Assembly (NCBI RefSeq): GCF_028807635.1
Contig: NZ_JARBAX010000001.1
Coordinates: 571,001 to 635,000, forward strand
From: Streptomyces spiramyceticus
Lineage (GTDB): Bacteria > Actinomycetota > Actinomycetes > Streptomycetales > Streptomycetaceae
Length of the DNA: 64,000 nt
Direction of reading: 5' to 3'
Shown: positions 1 to 7,951 of the stretch, in pieces
Numbering within the stretch: the first letter of the stretch is position 1
How the letters are laid out: the number at the start of each line of letters is the position of its first letter
Program-made: the position numbers and the translations under genes
The notes under the pieces: model-generated
What the model was told of the DNA's origin: nothing
The model's database searches: none
What the model saw: the letters and a program-made list of their open reading frames with translations, nothing else

Positions 1-521
1 CCGACGAGAGCGGCGTGATCGGCATCGGCCTTGGCCTGCGCCGCCTCCTCGGGGAGTCCGCGCTCGGCCAGGGTCCGTGCGTAACGGGCCTTGGCGTGGG
101 CGAGCCAGGCGTCGTACTCGCTCCCGGTCATCGGTCTGCCCGCGACGCCTTCGGGCAGCGCGGGGGCCTGCGCGGGCAGCGTTTTGAACATGTTGCGGCT
201 GCGTTCGGTGTAGCCGAGGGCGGCGGCCAGGTTCAGCGCCGCCGTCGCCTCCGGCGGCACGGAGACGTCCACGCGGTCGCATCCCCAGCCGCGCAGTACT
301 TCCTCGGCGGCGAGCGCGGCAACCGTCGCCCGCCCGCGGTGCCGGTCGGCCTCGTTGATGTGCAGTGCGGTGATGCGGCCGGCCCCTGACCCGTAGCGGG
401 GATCCGTCGCGAGCTCGATCGTGCCGACCGGGCGGCCGTTCACGCACACTTCGTACGTACGTGACTTGGCGCCGTCCGGGCCCTGCTGGAGCGGCGCGGT
501 CGGCCGCAGAGTTGTGGTCAT
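1..521 (-). CDS. GNAT-type N-acetyltransferase, 3' end outside the window
   Basis: Partial gene that runs off the left edge; 173 codons are visible, starting at an ATG (MTTTLRPTAPLQQG). The visible part looks like a small GNAT acetyltransferase: a beta strand of the type 'VCVNGRPVGTIELA', then an acetyl-CoA-site-like 'NEADRHRGRATVAALAAEEVLRGWG', then 'LNLAAALGYTERSRNMFKTL', which is the usual C-terminal GNAT strand-helix. The acyl acceptor cannot be told. It is divergent from nothing close by; the p-aminobenzoate genes lie upstream on the same strand, separated by about 70 bases. Family membership is inferred from motif pattern only. Confidence 0.7.
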   Translation of the reverse strand, partial: MTTTLRPTAPLQQGPDGAKSRTYEVCVNGRPVGTIELATDPRYGSGAGRITALHINEADRHRGRATVAALAAEEVLRGWGCDRVDVSVPPEATAALNLAAALGYTERSRNMFKTLPAQAPALPEGVAGRPMTGSEYDAWLAHAKARYARTLAERGLPEEAAQAKADADHAALV

Positions 522-592
522 CACGGGAGTTGTACCCGCAGGGCCGCCGCACGTCATCCAATTTCACGGCGTCTTACGGCCCCGGGTCCGTT

Positions 593-1414
593 TTACGGAT
601 CCAGGTCCGACGCGGCGCGCTCGTCGAAGACGCGCATGGCCTTGGCCGTCACGGGTCCGGGGGCGTCCGGCAGCCGGCGCCCGTCGATCCGGTGCACCGC
701 CTGGACATCGCGCAGGGTGGACGTCAGGAAGACCTCCTCGGCCCGCTCCAGCACGTCCAGCGGCAGGTCGGTCTCCTCGGCGCCGGTCCATTCGACGGCC
801 AGGGCCCGCGTGATCCCGGCGAGGCAGCCGGACGAGACGGGCGGGGTGAGCAGCCGGCCTTCGAGTACGACGAAGACATTGGAGCCGGTGCCCTCGCAGA
901 GCTGTCCGACGGTGTTCGCGAACAGCGCCTCGGAGGCGCCCTGTTCGCGTGCGCGGGCGAGTGCGACCACGTTCTCGGCGTACGACGTGGTCTTGAGTCC
1001 GGTGAGGGCGCCGCGCTCGTTGCGCGTCCACGGGACGGTGATGACAGCGGTGCTGTCGGGGCGGCGGGCGCACTCCCCCAGCGCCACGACCAGCGTGGGA
1101 CCGGCGTCCCCGCGCTCGGAGCCGAGCGGCGAGGTGCCGCCGGTGTAGGTGATGCGCAGGCGGCCGAGCTCCATGGGGTTGGCGTCCAGGACGGCGGCGC
1201 AGGCGCGGCGTACCTCGTCGAGGTCGGGCTCGGGCAGGCCGAGGCCGCGGGCGGACCGGGCCAGCCGCTCCAGGTGCCGGGTCAGGGCGAAGGTCCGTCC
1301 CCGGGTCGCCTTCACGGTCTCGAATATGCCGTCCCCCACGGTCAGACCGTGGTCCAGTACGGACACCCTGGCGGTGGCCGCGTCCTGCAGCCCGCCGTCG
1401 ACCCAAAGCTTCAT
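593..1414 (-). CDS. pabC: Class IV aminotransferase, probable 4-amino-4-deoxychorismate lyase
   Basis: 273 residues, fold-type IV PLP enzyme. The motif 'GLKTTSYAENV' carries the likely PLP lysine (K141) and 'CEGTGSNVFVV' is the usual phosphate-binding region. The start at 1414 is chosen because its ATG overlaps the stop of the upstream PabB-like gene (ATGA), while a longer frame reaching 1495 would lie inside that gene. Coupling to a PabB homologue suggests it releases pyruvate from 4-amino-4-deoxychorismate to give p-aminobenzoate for folate. A D-amino-acid or branched-chain aminotransferase function is possible on sequence alone, but the neighbour argues for PabC. Confidence 0.8.
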   Translation of the reverse strand: MKLWVDGGLQDAATARVSVLDHGLTVGDGIFETVKATRGRTFALTRHLERLARSARGLGLPEPDLDEVRRACAAVLDANPMELGRLRITYTGGTSPLGSERGDAGPTLVVALGECARRPDSTAVITVPWTRNERGALTGLKTTSYAENVVALARAREQGASEALFANTVGQLCEGTGSNVFVVLEGRLLTPPVSSGCLAGITRALAVEWTGAEETDLPLDVLERAEEVFLTSTLRDVQAVHRIDGRRLPDAPGPVTAKAMRVFDERAASDLDP

Positions 1415-2496
1415 GAAACGGTCCTTTCCGTCGCCCGGTACGTGCCCGACGCTACCGCGAGCAGCCTGGAGGCCTTGAGTTCGGTCTCGTCCCATTCCCG
1501 CTCGGGGTCGGAGCCCCAGGTGATGCCCGCGCCCGTACCGAAACGCAGGACCGGGCCGCCGGGGACGGTGCGGTCGATCCAGAACGTACGTATGCCGACG
1601 GCCAGCTCACCGGTGCCACGGTCCGCGTCGACCCAGCCGATGCCCCCGCAGTACGGACCGCGCGGCGCGGTCTCCAGCGCCTTGATGATCGTGAGGGCGC
1701 TGGCCTTCGGTGCGCCGGTCACCGAGCCCGGCGGGAACGTCGCCGCGAGCAGCCCGGCCCATCCGGCGCCGGGCGCGAGCTCGGCGCGCACGGTGGAGAC
1801 GAGGTGGACGAGGCCGGGATGCGGTTCGACCACGCACAGCTCGGGGACGGTCACCGATCCGGTGGCGGCGACTCGGCCCAGGTCGTTGCGGACGAGGTCC
1901 ACGATCATGACATTCTCGGCGTGGTCCTTCTCCAGGAGATCGTCCGCCGTACGCCCGGTTCCCTTGATCGGCCCGGACTCGACGGTCCGCCCGTCCCTGC
2001 GCAGGTAGAGCTCGGGCGAGGCGGTGGCGATCTCCACGCCGTGCGCCGGCAGCCGGATCGTTCCTGCGTACGGCGCCGGGTTGCCGCGGGCGAGCAGCGC
2101 GGTGAGCGCGTCGACGTCGGCGCCCGCCGGGTCGGGCAGCGGCGCGGTCAGGACGCGGCAGAGGTTGGCCTGGTAGACATCGCCTGCGGCTATGTGCTCG
2201 CGGATGCGGCGTACGCCCTCGGTGTACGCGGCGCGGTCCATGGAGGACGTCCAGGCACCGGCGGCGGGCCCGTGCCACTTGCCCGGCACAGGGGCGGGAA
2301 CCGGCTCCTTGCGTACGTCGCCGAAGCGGGCGCAGACGAGACGGCCCTCGAAGTCCGCTGCGACGGCCCAGAAGCCGGCGGAGTCGAGAGCGGCGGGGTC
2401 ACTGGTGACATCGCGCAGGTCAGAGGCGACAAGGCCGCCGAAGCGGGCCAAAGGGGGAAGGTCGTGCACGGCCCTGAGTCTAGAGCGGGGCGTCAT
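1411..2496 (-). CDS. pabB: Chorismate-binding protein, probable aminodeoxychorismate synthase component I
   Basis: 361 residues, shorter than the usual 450-700 of PabB/TrpE, so most of the N-terminal domain is reduced and the chorismate-binding domain makes up nearly the whole protein. Key motifs are 'ESGPIKGTGR' (the lysine of PIKGT is the residue typical of aminodeoxychorismate synthase rather than anthranilate synthase, which has PIAGT), 'DLVRNDLGRV', 'PPGSVTGAPKASALTII' and 'YCGGIGWVD'. It would add ammonia to chorismate; no PabA glutaminase is in the window. It is coupled by ATGA overlap to the PabC-like gene. Start taken as the first ATG; a later start is possible. Confidence 0.85.
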   Translation of the reverse strand: MTPRSRLRAVHDLPPLARFGGLVASDLRDVTSDPAALDSAGFWAVAADFEGRLVCARFGDVRKEPVPAPVPGKWHGPAAGAWTSSMDRAAYTEGVRRIREHIAAGDVYQANLCRVLTAPLPDPAGADVDALTALLARGNPAPYAGTIRLPAHGVEIATASPELYLRRDGRTVESGPIKGTGRTADDLLEKDHAENVMIVDLVRNDLGRVAATGSVTVPELCVVEPHPGLVHLVSTVRAELAPGAGWAGLLAATFPPGSVTGAPKASALTIIKALETAPRGPYCGGIGWVDADRGTGELAVGIRTFWIDRTVPGGPVLRFGTGAGITWGSDPEREWDETELKASRLLAVASGTYRATERTVS

Positions 2497-2544
2497 GACC
2501 TGCGCCGGGGCGAACGCAGCGCAGCACGCTGCACAAACGCGTTT

Positions 2545-2572
2545 TTGTACTGGCCCGGGAATCCGCTAGAGT
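2545..2572 (+). promoter_or_regulatory. Promoter for the tRNA cluster
   Basis: A TTGTAC box (2545-2550), a 16-base spacer and a TAGAGT box (2567-2572) sit about 40 bases before the tRNA-Gly gene. This fits a housekeeping (HrdB-type) promoter. Read from sequence only. Confidence 0.5.
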
Positions 2573-2612
2573 TCAACACGTCGCCGGGACGTGGAAGCGC
2601 CCCGGAAGACAA

Positions 2613-2685
2613 GCGGACGTGGCTCAGTTGGTAGAGCATCACCTTGCCAAGGTGAGGGTCGCGAGTTCGAATCTCGTCGTCCGCT
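2613..2685 (+). tRNA. tRNA-Gly (GCC)
   Basis: 73-base cloverleaf: acceptor stem GCGGACG/CGTCCGC, D-loop with GGTAG, anticodon loop TTGCCAA with anticodon GCC at 2646-2648, T-loop GTTCGAATC, discriminator T. No CCA is encoded. It is first in a run of five tRNAs. Confidence 0.95.
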
Positions 2686-2724
2686 CGGTGTGGGGGATCT
2701 TCCCGAACCCCCGATTTCACTCCT

Positions 2725-2795
2725 GGTGGAGTGGCCGAGAGGCGAGGCAACGGCCTGCAAAGCCGTCTACACGGGTTCAAATCCCGTCTCCACCT
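2725..2795 (+). tRNA. tRNA-Cys (GCA)
   Basis: 71-base cloverleaf: acceptor GGTGGAG/CTCCACC, anticodon stem ACGGC/GCCGT, loop CTGCAAA with anticodon GCA at 2757-2759, T-loop GGTTCAAATCC. A CCA follows directly at 2796-2798, unlike the tRNA-Gly and tRNA-Val genes beside it. Confidence 0.95.
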
Positions 2796-2799
2796 CCAA

Positions 2800-2871
2800 G
2801 GACGATTAGCTCAGCGGGAGAGCGCTTCCCTGACACGGAAGAGGTCACTGGTTCAATCCCAGTATCGTCCA
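2800..2871 (+). tRNA. tRNA-Val (GAC), copy 1
   Basis: 72-base cloverleaf: acceptor GGACGAT/ATCGTCC, anticodon stem CTTCC/GGAAG, loop CTGACAC with anticodon GAC at 2832-2834, discriminator A. It begins one base after the CCA of tRNA-Cys. The body matches the next two copies, but the acceptor stem differs from theirs on both strands. Confidence 0.95.
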
Positions 2872-2902
2872 CTGGAACCCCCGGCAACGGGGTGTCCGTC
2901 CC

Positions 2903-2974
2903 GCGCGATTAGCTCAGCGGGAGAGCGCTTCCCTGACACGGAAGAGGTCACTGGTTCAATCCCAGTATCGCGCA
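2903..2974 (+). tRNA. tRNA-Val (GAC), copy 2
   Basis: 72-base cloverleaf identical to copy 1 outside the acceptor stem, which here is GCGCGAT/ATCGCGC. Anticodon GAC at 2935-2937. Confidence 0.95.
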
Positions 2975-3028
2975 CGCAGTTCGCAGCATCAGCGGTACGT
3001 AGTGCCGGCAGTACGCAGGATCATCCCC

Positions 3029-3100
3029 GCGCGATTAGCTCAGCGGGAGAGCGCTTCCCTGACACGGAAGAGGTCACTGGTTCAATCCCAGTATCGCGCA
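3029..3100 (+). tRNA. tRNA-Val (GAC), copy 3
   Basis: 72-base cloverleaf, same as copy 2 in every position including the GCGCGAT acceptor stem. A strong hairpin follows immediately, so this is probably the end of the transcript. Confidence 0.95.
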
Positions 3101-3105
3101 CCAGC

Positions 3106-3143
3106 AAGAAGCCCCCGGCCGTCTCGACGGCCGGGGGCTTCTT
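3106..3143. terminator. Hairpin terminator after the tRNA cluster
   Basis: Inverted repeat with arms of about 18 bases (AAGAAGCCCCCGGCCGTC and its complement) and almost no loop, five bases after the last tRNA-Val. It also lies downstream of the minus-strand zinc-ribbon gene, so it may serve both strands. There is no long T run, as is usual in this group. Confidence 0.8.
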
Positions 3144-3172
3144 CGTGCCCTGGTCCTGTTCCCGTCCTGGGG

Positions 3173-3460
3173 TCAGGAGGAGAAGAGCATCCGGCCGAAG
3201 CCCTTCTGCCTGTGGTGGCCGCCGTGGTGACCGTGGTGGCCGTGCTGCGGGGCGCCCCAGGCGGGTGCTTGGGCGGCGGGGTAGGCCTGCGGGGCCGGTG
3301 GCGCGGGCGGCGCCTGCTGGGCCCACTGGGATTCGAGACGGGTCAGCGACTCGAGCTCCCCGTAGTCGAGAAATATCCCGCGGCAACCGCTGCACTGCTC
3401 GATCTGGACACCATTGCGGTTGTACGTGTGCATGGGCGCATGGCACTTGGGACACTGCAT
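3173..3460 (-). CDS. TFIIB-type zinc-ribbon protein
   Basis: 95 residues. The first 30 hold two CxxC knuckles (CPKC near residue 3 and CSGC near residue 23), followed by 'RGIFLDYGELESL', the pattern of the zf-TFIIB family of small bacterial zinc ribbons. The rest is a low-complexity Pro/Ala/Gln linker and a His/Gly stretch (HGHHGHHGGHH) that could bind metal. Start placed at the ATG of MQCPKC, with GAGGAG upstream; a longer frame to 3493 exists but lacks a good site. Function unknown; members are usually soluble cytoplasmic proteins. Confidence 0.75.
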   Translation of the reverse strand: MQCPKCHAPMHTYNRNGVQIEQCSGCRGIFLDYGELESLTRLESQWAQQAPPAPPAPQAYPAAQAPAWGAPQHGHHGHHGGHHRQKGFGRMLFSS

Positions 3461-3528
3461 GGTCGGCTCAACTCCTCGCCGTTGGTTCGGCATCGCCGGA
3501 ATGTATGCCCGGCGGCGGTCCGCTCACC

Positions 3529-4536
3529 CTACGGCGTCGCTTCGCACTCCAACTCGGGCCGTAGGGCCGAGATTCGGACGCACGCCTCGATCAGCATCTC
3601 CTCCACCTCGTCCAACGGCCGGTTCTCGGCCGCCGACTTGGCGAGGGCGAGGGCCGCGGTCTGGACCGTCAGGGCTCGGGCGGGCACGTCGAGCTGCGGC
3701 CAGGGGTCACCCTCGGGGCGGACGGCCGTACCGCCTGCGGCGCGGTACGAGCCGAGGAAGCGGTCCCAGACGTCGGGCGCGAGCAGGCCGGCTGCGTACC
3801 AGGCGGCGGGGCGGGCCAGGTCCCAGGCAGGGTCGCCGATGCCCATGTCGTCCACGTCGATGAGCAGCCAGGGGCCGTCGGGGGCGGGGTGGCGGACGAG
3901 TTGGCCGAGGTGCAGGTCGCCGTGGCAGAGGGCGGTGCGGTTCTTGGGGGCGGGGGCCTCGTCCCGGGCCCAGGCCGGGAGGCCGGCCCAGGCGCGGAGG
4001 ATGGACGCCGTGGCGGGATGGGTGCCCGCCACTGCCCGCATGCGGGCGATGGCCCGGGCTGCCTTGGCGGGGCCGCGCATGGGTGGCAACGGCTCCGGGG
4101 GCCGGAGCTCGCCCGGGGCGACCGCGTGCAGCCGGGCGAGGAGAGTTGCCGCGTCCTCCCAGGGGGCCGCGTCGGGGTCCTCCGGGTCGACCGGGGATCC
4201 GTACGGCCAGAGGCTCAACGGCCGTCCGTGCAGCAGCGTGGTGAACCCGGTCTCAGCGGCCGGTACGGGCAGCGGTGGCAGGAGGATGCCGGCGAGGGGC
4301 GGGGCGGCGGCCGTGGCGATGCGTGCGGTGAGGGCGGCGAGGCCGGTGTCCGGGGCGTGGGATTTCGCGACGACGTCTCCGTGGCGTACGACCGTGCCGT
4401 CCGGGCGGTCGGCGAGGACATCGGGGTGCGGGCAGGCGCAGGGGTCCGCGGGGCGCTTGCGCGGGCGGCGCGGTGGGGGGAGCTGCGCCACGTCATGCGC
4501 TACGGCGCGCAGCGCTTGCGCGACGGTTACGGTCAC
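3529..4536 (-). CDS. APH-family phosphotransferase
   Basis: 335 residues. The kinase catalytic loop is visible as 'LCHGDLHLGQL' (Asp base within HGDLH) and the metal-binding segment as 'WLLIDVDDMGIGDPAWDLARP', both typical of the aminoglycoside phosphotransferase/choline kinase superfamily. Start placed at a GTG (VTVTVAQALRAVAHDV) behind a GGGGAG site; longer ATG frames cover non-conserved sequence. The substrate is unknown, and nothing nearby marks it as a resistance gene. It stands alone between a zinc-ribbon gene and a hairpin. Confidence 0.75.
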   Translation of the reverse strand: MTVTVAQALRAVAHDVAQLPPPRRPRKRPADPCACPHPDVLADRPDGTVVRHGDVVAKSHAPDTGLAALTARIATAAAPPLAGILLPPLPVPAAETGFTTLLHGRPLSLWPYGSPVDPEDPDAAPWEDAATLLARLHAVAPGELRPPEPLPPMRGPAKAARAIARMRAVAGTHPATASILRAWAGLPAWARDEAPAPKNRTALCHGDLHLGQLVRHPAPDGPWLLIDVDDMGIGDPAWDLARPAAWYAAGLLAPDVWDRFLGSYRAAGGTAVRPEGDPWPQLDVPARALTVQTAALALAKSAAENRPLDEVEEMLIEACVRISALRPELECEATP

Positions 4537-4654
4537 GGGCTCCCCGGAGTGCGGTGCGGTCGATGCCGCTGGGGAGCCTACGCGGTGCCACCAGCGGTGC
4601 CCTGTGGGCCTGTCCTCAAACGACGGACGGGCTGACCCGGGTCGGGAAAAGGCG

Positions 4655-4686
4655 TTGCCCGGACAGCTCCCCAGCTGTCCGGGCAA
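4655..4686. terminator. Hairpin terminator
   Basis: Perfect inverted repeat TTGCCCGGACAGCT-CCCC-AGCTGTCCGGGCAA. It lies downstream of the small membrane protein gene on the minus strand and upstream of the phosphotransferase gene, so it most likely ends the former's transcript. Confidence 0.75.
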
Positions 4687-4778
4687 ACGCAGCCGTCCGC
4701 CGCACCCCCGTCCCCACGGGGTTTTGAAATGGCCGGATGTCCTGGCCCGGTCCGCTCTACCGGGGCCGTGGGCGCCGC

Positions 4779-4985
4779 TCAGCGCCCGAGCATCACACCC
4801 ACGGACGACGCCTGTGTGACCACTGCTTCCCAGCCTCCGAAGAGGACGACGAGCAGGGCCGCGAGGGGAAGAACCATGGCCGTCGCCACCAAGGGGTGGC
4901 GCGTGCCGGACGGGCGGCCGCCGAACGAGGCGAATGCCCTGCGTCCCTGCGTGCGGATTATCGTCCGCGATGCCGTGTCCGCCAT
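4779..4985 (-). CDS. Small hypothetical membrane protein
   Basis: 68 residues starting MADTASRTIIRTQGRRAF, placed at the ATG behind AGGAGAGGG. One clear hydrophobic segment runs near residues 38-57 (LVATAMVLPLAALLVVLFGG), preceded by a basic stretch, so a single-pass protein with the N-terminus inside is likely. I do not recognise a family. It has its own hairpin terminator downstream and no obvious operon partner. Confidence 0.55.
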   Translation of the reverse strand: MADTASRTIIRTQGRRAFASFGGRPSGTRHPLVATAMVLPLAALLVVLFGGWEAVVTQASSVGVMLGR

Positions 4986-5173
4986 GGTCCCTCTCCTGTC
5001 ATGTATGGGCAGCGGCGGGTGTCTGACCTCGGGGGACGAGTGCTCCACCCGCCGCTTGACCTCAACATTAGGGGCGCGTCAGGACCGGGTCGTCATGCCC
5101 GCGTACCGATTGGCGGGCCTCCCGGAGGATGAGCCGCCACCCCCGGCGTACTCCCCAGGGTGGAGAGGCGGTC

Positions 5174-5482
5174 CTAGGTCTTGGGGTCTTCCCGGAGGGG
5201 GCGCTCCTGGCGTTCGGACCGTTCGGATGCTTCCTCCCTCGGGACCGGCTGTTCGACCAGAGCCAGCACCCTGGTCGCCATGAAGCGTGCGGTGCGTACC
5301 ACGGAGCCGGTGGGGGCACCTCCCATGCCCTTGAGGCTATGGGGGAGCGTGACTTCACTCACTTCCACCACTCCCCTGCGGACCGCTGTCTCCACCCGTC
5401 GGCCTGCCCTGCCGGCCACCACCTCGTACGCACGGGTCGTGTCTCCCGCGTCCACGACTATCTCCACGCGATCGCCCTTCAT
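5174..5482 (-). CDS. Hypothetical protein, 102 residues
   Basis: Start at the ATG of MKGDRVEIVVDAG, behind AGAAGGGGG; longer frames to 5590 have no supporting site. The first 70 residues look folded, with alternating beta-type strands (VEIVVDAGDTTRAYEVVAGRAGRRVE) and then a basic segment ending in 'TARFMATRVLALVEQP'. The last 25 are charged and probably disordered (many E, R, S). No motif I recognise. It is divergent from the kinase gene, with 233 bases between them. Codon use fits the neighbours. Confidence 0.6.
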   Translation of the reverse strand: MKGDRVEIVVDAGDTTRAYEVVAGRAGRRVETAVRRGVVEVSEVTLPHSLKGMGGAPTGSVVRTARFMATRVLALVEQPVPREEASERSERQERPLREDPKT

Positions 5483-5679
5483 TGATCCAATCCCCCTTCT
5501 GCGACGGACCTTTGAGATCTCGCACGGGCCGGGGACGGCGGATCGGCCGCCCCCTGACCACTCTTCAAGTTTCCCACCCGGCACTGACAATCGATCGATT
5601 CGCGAGGGCGCGGCCTATGAGCACACCGGGCCGCAGGTACGTAAGCTGTGCCACGTCGAACGGACCGGTCAGCAGCAGG

Positions 5680-5698
5680 GGTGGGGGAGGCCCCCACC
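5680..5698. other. GGTGGGGG hairpin in front of the kinase gene
   Basis: Perfect inverted repeat GGTGGGGG-AGG-CCCCCACC that ends just before the GGAGG site of the kinase gene. It resembles the short dispersed G/C palindromes also seen at 9489-9519. It could shield the ribosome site, but that is inference. Confidence 0.45.
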
Positions 5699-5715
5699 GG
5701 AGGTAGGGGACGGAC

Positions 5716-7005
5716 ATGGCGATGATGCGGCTCCGGCGCGAGGACCCGCGTGTCGTCGGCTCGTTCAGGCTTCACCGGCGGCTGGGGGCGGGCGGCATGG
5801 GCGTCGTCTATCTGGGCTCCGACCGGCGTGGCCAGCGCGTCGCGCTGAAGGTGATCCGGCCGGACCTGGCGGAGGATCAGGAGTTCAGGTCACGCTTCGC
5901 GCGCGAGGTGTCGGCGGCGCGGAGGATCCGGGGCGGCTGTACGGCGCGGCTGGTGGCGGCCGATCTGGAGGCGGACCGGCCGTGGTTCGCGACCCAGTAC
6001 GTGCCCGGCCCCTCGCTGCACGACAAGGTCGCCGACGAGGGTCCGCTGGCCGCCTCCGAGGTGGCCTCGATCGGTGCGGCGCTGTCGGAAGGACTCGTCG
6101 CCGTGCACGAGGCCGGGGTCGTCCACCGAGACCTCAAGCCGTCGAACATCCTGCTGTCGCCCAAGGGGCCCCGGATCATCGACTTCGGCATCGCCTGGGC
6201 GACCGGCGCGAGCACCCTCACGCATGTCGGTACGGCCGTCGGGTCCCCCGGCTTCCTCGCGCCCGAGCAGGTGCGCGGCGCGGCGGTCACTCCGGCCACG
6301 GACGTCTTCGCGCTGGGCGCCACCCTCGCGTACGCCGCAACCGCGGACTCCCCCTTCGGGCAGGGCAGTTCGGAGGTCATGCTGTACCGGGTGGTGCACG
6401 AGGAGCCGCAGCTGCTCGGGGTGCCCGACGCGCTCGCGCCGTTGGTACGGGCCTGCCTCGCCAAGGATCCGGAGGAACGGCCCAGCACGCTCCAACTCTC
6501 CATGCGGCTCATGGAGATCGCGGCACGGGAGGCGCAGGGCGTCGCGGAGGTCCGGCCGCCCGCGCAGCGCGGGGAACACGACTGGCCGACTGGGCGGCAC
6601 GCCGATCAGGACGCCGAGCGTGGGCGCGCGACGGGTACGCCCGCGCCCCGCGCGCAGGTCCCGCGCGCCTCGTCATCGCGTACGGGTGCACGCCCTACTG
6701 CGGCGCCGCGCAGTACGACGCGTTCCGGCGCGCGCACGAACGGACGGCCCGGGACCAGGCCGGGGACCAGGCCCGGGGCGCGGACCACATCGACCGGGCG
6801 GCGCCCCGCGAACACGAGGCTTCTGCGGCAGCGCATCGTCGTCTTCGTCGTGGTGACGCTGCTGGTGGCGCTGGGGATCGCGGCGGCGCAGGGCTGTCAG
6901 GGGCCGGCCAGAAGTCTCGGCGCAACTCTCGACGGCCGGGACGCGGCTGCCATCGGTGCCGCTGGTACCGCTCTCGACCTCGACGTGACGCGACAGAGCC
7001 GCTGA
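5716..7005 (+). CDS. Membrane-anchored Ser/Thr protein kinase
   Basis: 429 residues. The N-terminal kinase domain (about 15-270) has the glycine loop GAGGMG (24-29), ATP lysine K45, catalytic loop HRDLKPSN (D139), DFG (156-158) and APE (182-184), so it should be active. A Pro/Arg/Thr-rich linker of about 100 residues with repeated GTRPG units follows, then one transmembrane segment near 373-394 (VVFVVVTLLVALGIAAA) and a short tail of about 35 residues outside. There are no PASTA repeats, so it is not a PknB orthologue. Start ATG at 5716 with GGAGG upstream; an ATG two codons later is an alternative. No phosphatase lies beside it. Confidence 0.9.
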   Translation: MAMMRLRREDPRVVGSFRLHRRLGAGGMGVVYLGSDRRGQRVALKVIRPDLAEDQEFRSRFAREVSAARRIRGGCTARLVAADLEADRPWFATQYVPGPSLHDKVADEGPLAASEVASIGAALSEGLVAVHEAGVVHRDLKPSNILLSPKGPRIIDFGIAWATGASTLTHVGTAVGSPGFLAPEQVRGAAVTPATDVFALGATLAYAATADSPFGQGSSEVMLYRVVHEEPQLLGVPDALAPLVRACLAKDPEERPSTLQLSMRLMEIAAREAQGVAEVRPPAQRGEHDWPTGRHADQDAERGRATGTPAPRAQVPRASSSRTGARPTAAPRSTTRSGARTNGRPGTRPGTRPGARTTSTGRRPANTRLLRQRIVVFVVVTLLVALGIAAAQGCQGPARSLGATLDGRDAAAIGAAGTALDLDVTRQSR

Positions 7006-7018
7006 GCCACCGGGGCCG

Positions 7019-7837
7019 TCAGGACTCCGGGCGGCCCGTCGCCACCGCGTAGAACGCGACCGCCGCCGCGGCGCCCACGTTCAGCGAGTCGACGCCGTGC
7101 GCCATGGGGATGCGCACCCACTCGTCGGCCGCGACCAGCGCCTGCCTCGACAGCCCGTCGCCCTCGGCGCCGAGCATCAGCGCCACCCGGCCGAGGCGGT
7201 GCGGGGCGGCGTCCTCGATCGCCGAGGCCTTCTCGTCGGGCGTGAGGGCGAGGAGCTTGAAGCCCGCCTCGCGCACGTTTTCGAGATCCTTGGGCCAGGA
7301 TTCCAGGCGTGCGTACGGCACGGAGAAGACCGCGCCCATGGACACCTTGACCGACCGGCGGTAGAGCGGGTCGGCGCTGTCCGGGGAGAGCAGTACCGCG
7401 TCCATGCCGAGCGCCGCGGCGCTGCGGAAGATCGCGCCGATGTTGGTGTGGTCGTTGACCGCCTCCATGACGACGACCCGGCGGGCCGTCGCGAGCAGGT
7501 CGTCGGCGGTCGGGAGCGGCTTGCGCTGCATCGACGCGAGCGCGCCGCGGTGCACGTGGTAGCCGGTGACGCGCTCGGCGAGGTCCGGGCTCACGGCGTA
7601 CACCGGAGCCGGGACCTCGTCGATGACGTCGCGCATGACGTCGACCCACTTGGCGGAGAGCAGCATCGACCGCATCTCGTAACCGGCGTGTTTGGCGCGT
7701 CTGATGACCTTCTCGCCCTCGGCGATGAAGAGGCCCTCGACGGGCTCGCGCTTGCGTCGGAGTTCTACGTCCGTCAGGCCCGTGTAGTCGCGCAGGCGCG
7801 GGTCGTCGGGGTCGTCGATGGTGATGAGATCGGCCAC
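7019..7837 (-). CDS. SpoU/TrmH-family RNA 2'-O-methyltransferase
   Basis: 272 residues with a GTG start. The N-terminal part (KREPVEGLFIAEGEKVIRRA) is the substrate-binding domain of SpoU-type enzymes. The C-terminal SPOUT domain shows the family motifs near 'NDHTNIGAIFRSAAALG', 'LMLGAEGDGLS' and 'VRIPMAHGVDSLNVGAAAAV', which form the knotted S-adenosylmethionine site. It would methylate a ribose in rRNA or tRNA; the target cannot be read from sequence. It converges on the kinase gene with 13 bases between stops. Confidence 0.85.
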   Translation of the reverse strand: MADLITIDDPDDPRLRDYTGLTDVELRRKREPVEGLFIAEGEKVIRRAKHAGYEMRSMLLSAKWVDVMRDVIDEVPAPVYAVSPDLAERVTGYHVHRGALASMQRKPLPTADDLLATARRVVVMEAVNDHTNIGAIFRSAAALGMDAVLLSPDSADPLYRRSVKVSMGAVFSVPYARLESWPKDLENVREAGFKLLALTPDEKASAIEDAAPHRLGRVALMLGAEGDGLSRQALVAADEWVRIPMAHGVDSLNVGAAAAVAFYAVATGRPES

Positions 7838-7951
7838 AGGGTGATACTGCCTTGTCGTGGGTGCGGTGCCAACGGCTAGGCCGCCGTGGGTTACCGGGGG
7901 TTACTGATTATTTCGACTTGGTCCGGCCGGCCTCGACGTACTCGGCTCGAC

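Noticed and set aside
461..2008. 515-codon + strand frame over pabB/pabC
   Set aside because: Composition is the complement of the real genes on the - strand, with no recognisable motif.
3529..4536. Aminoglycoside resistance gene
   Set aside because: Only the broad kinase motifs match; context gives no link to antibiotics.
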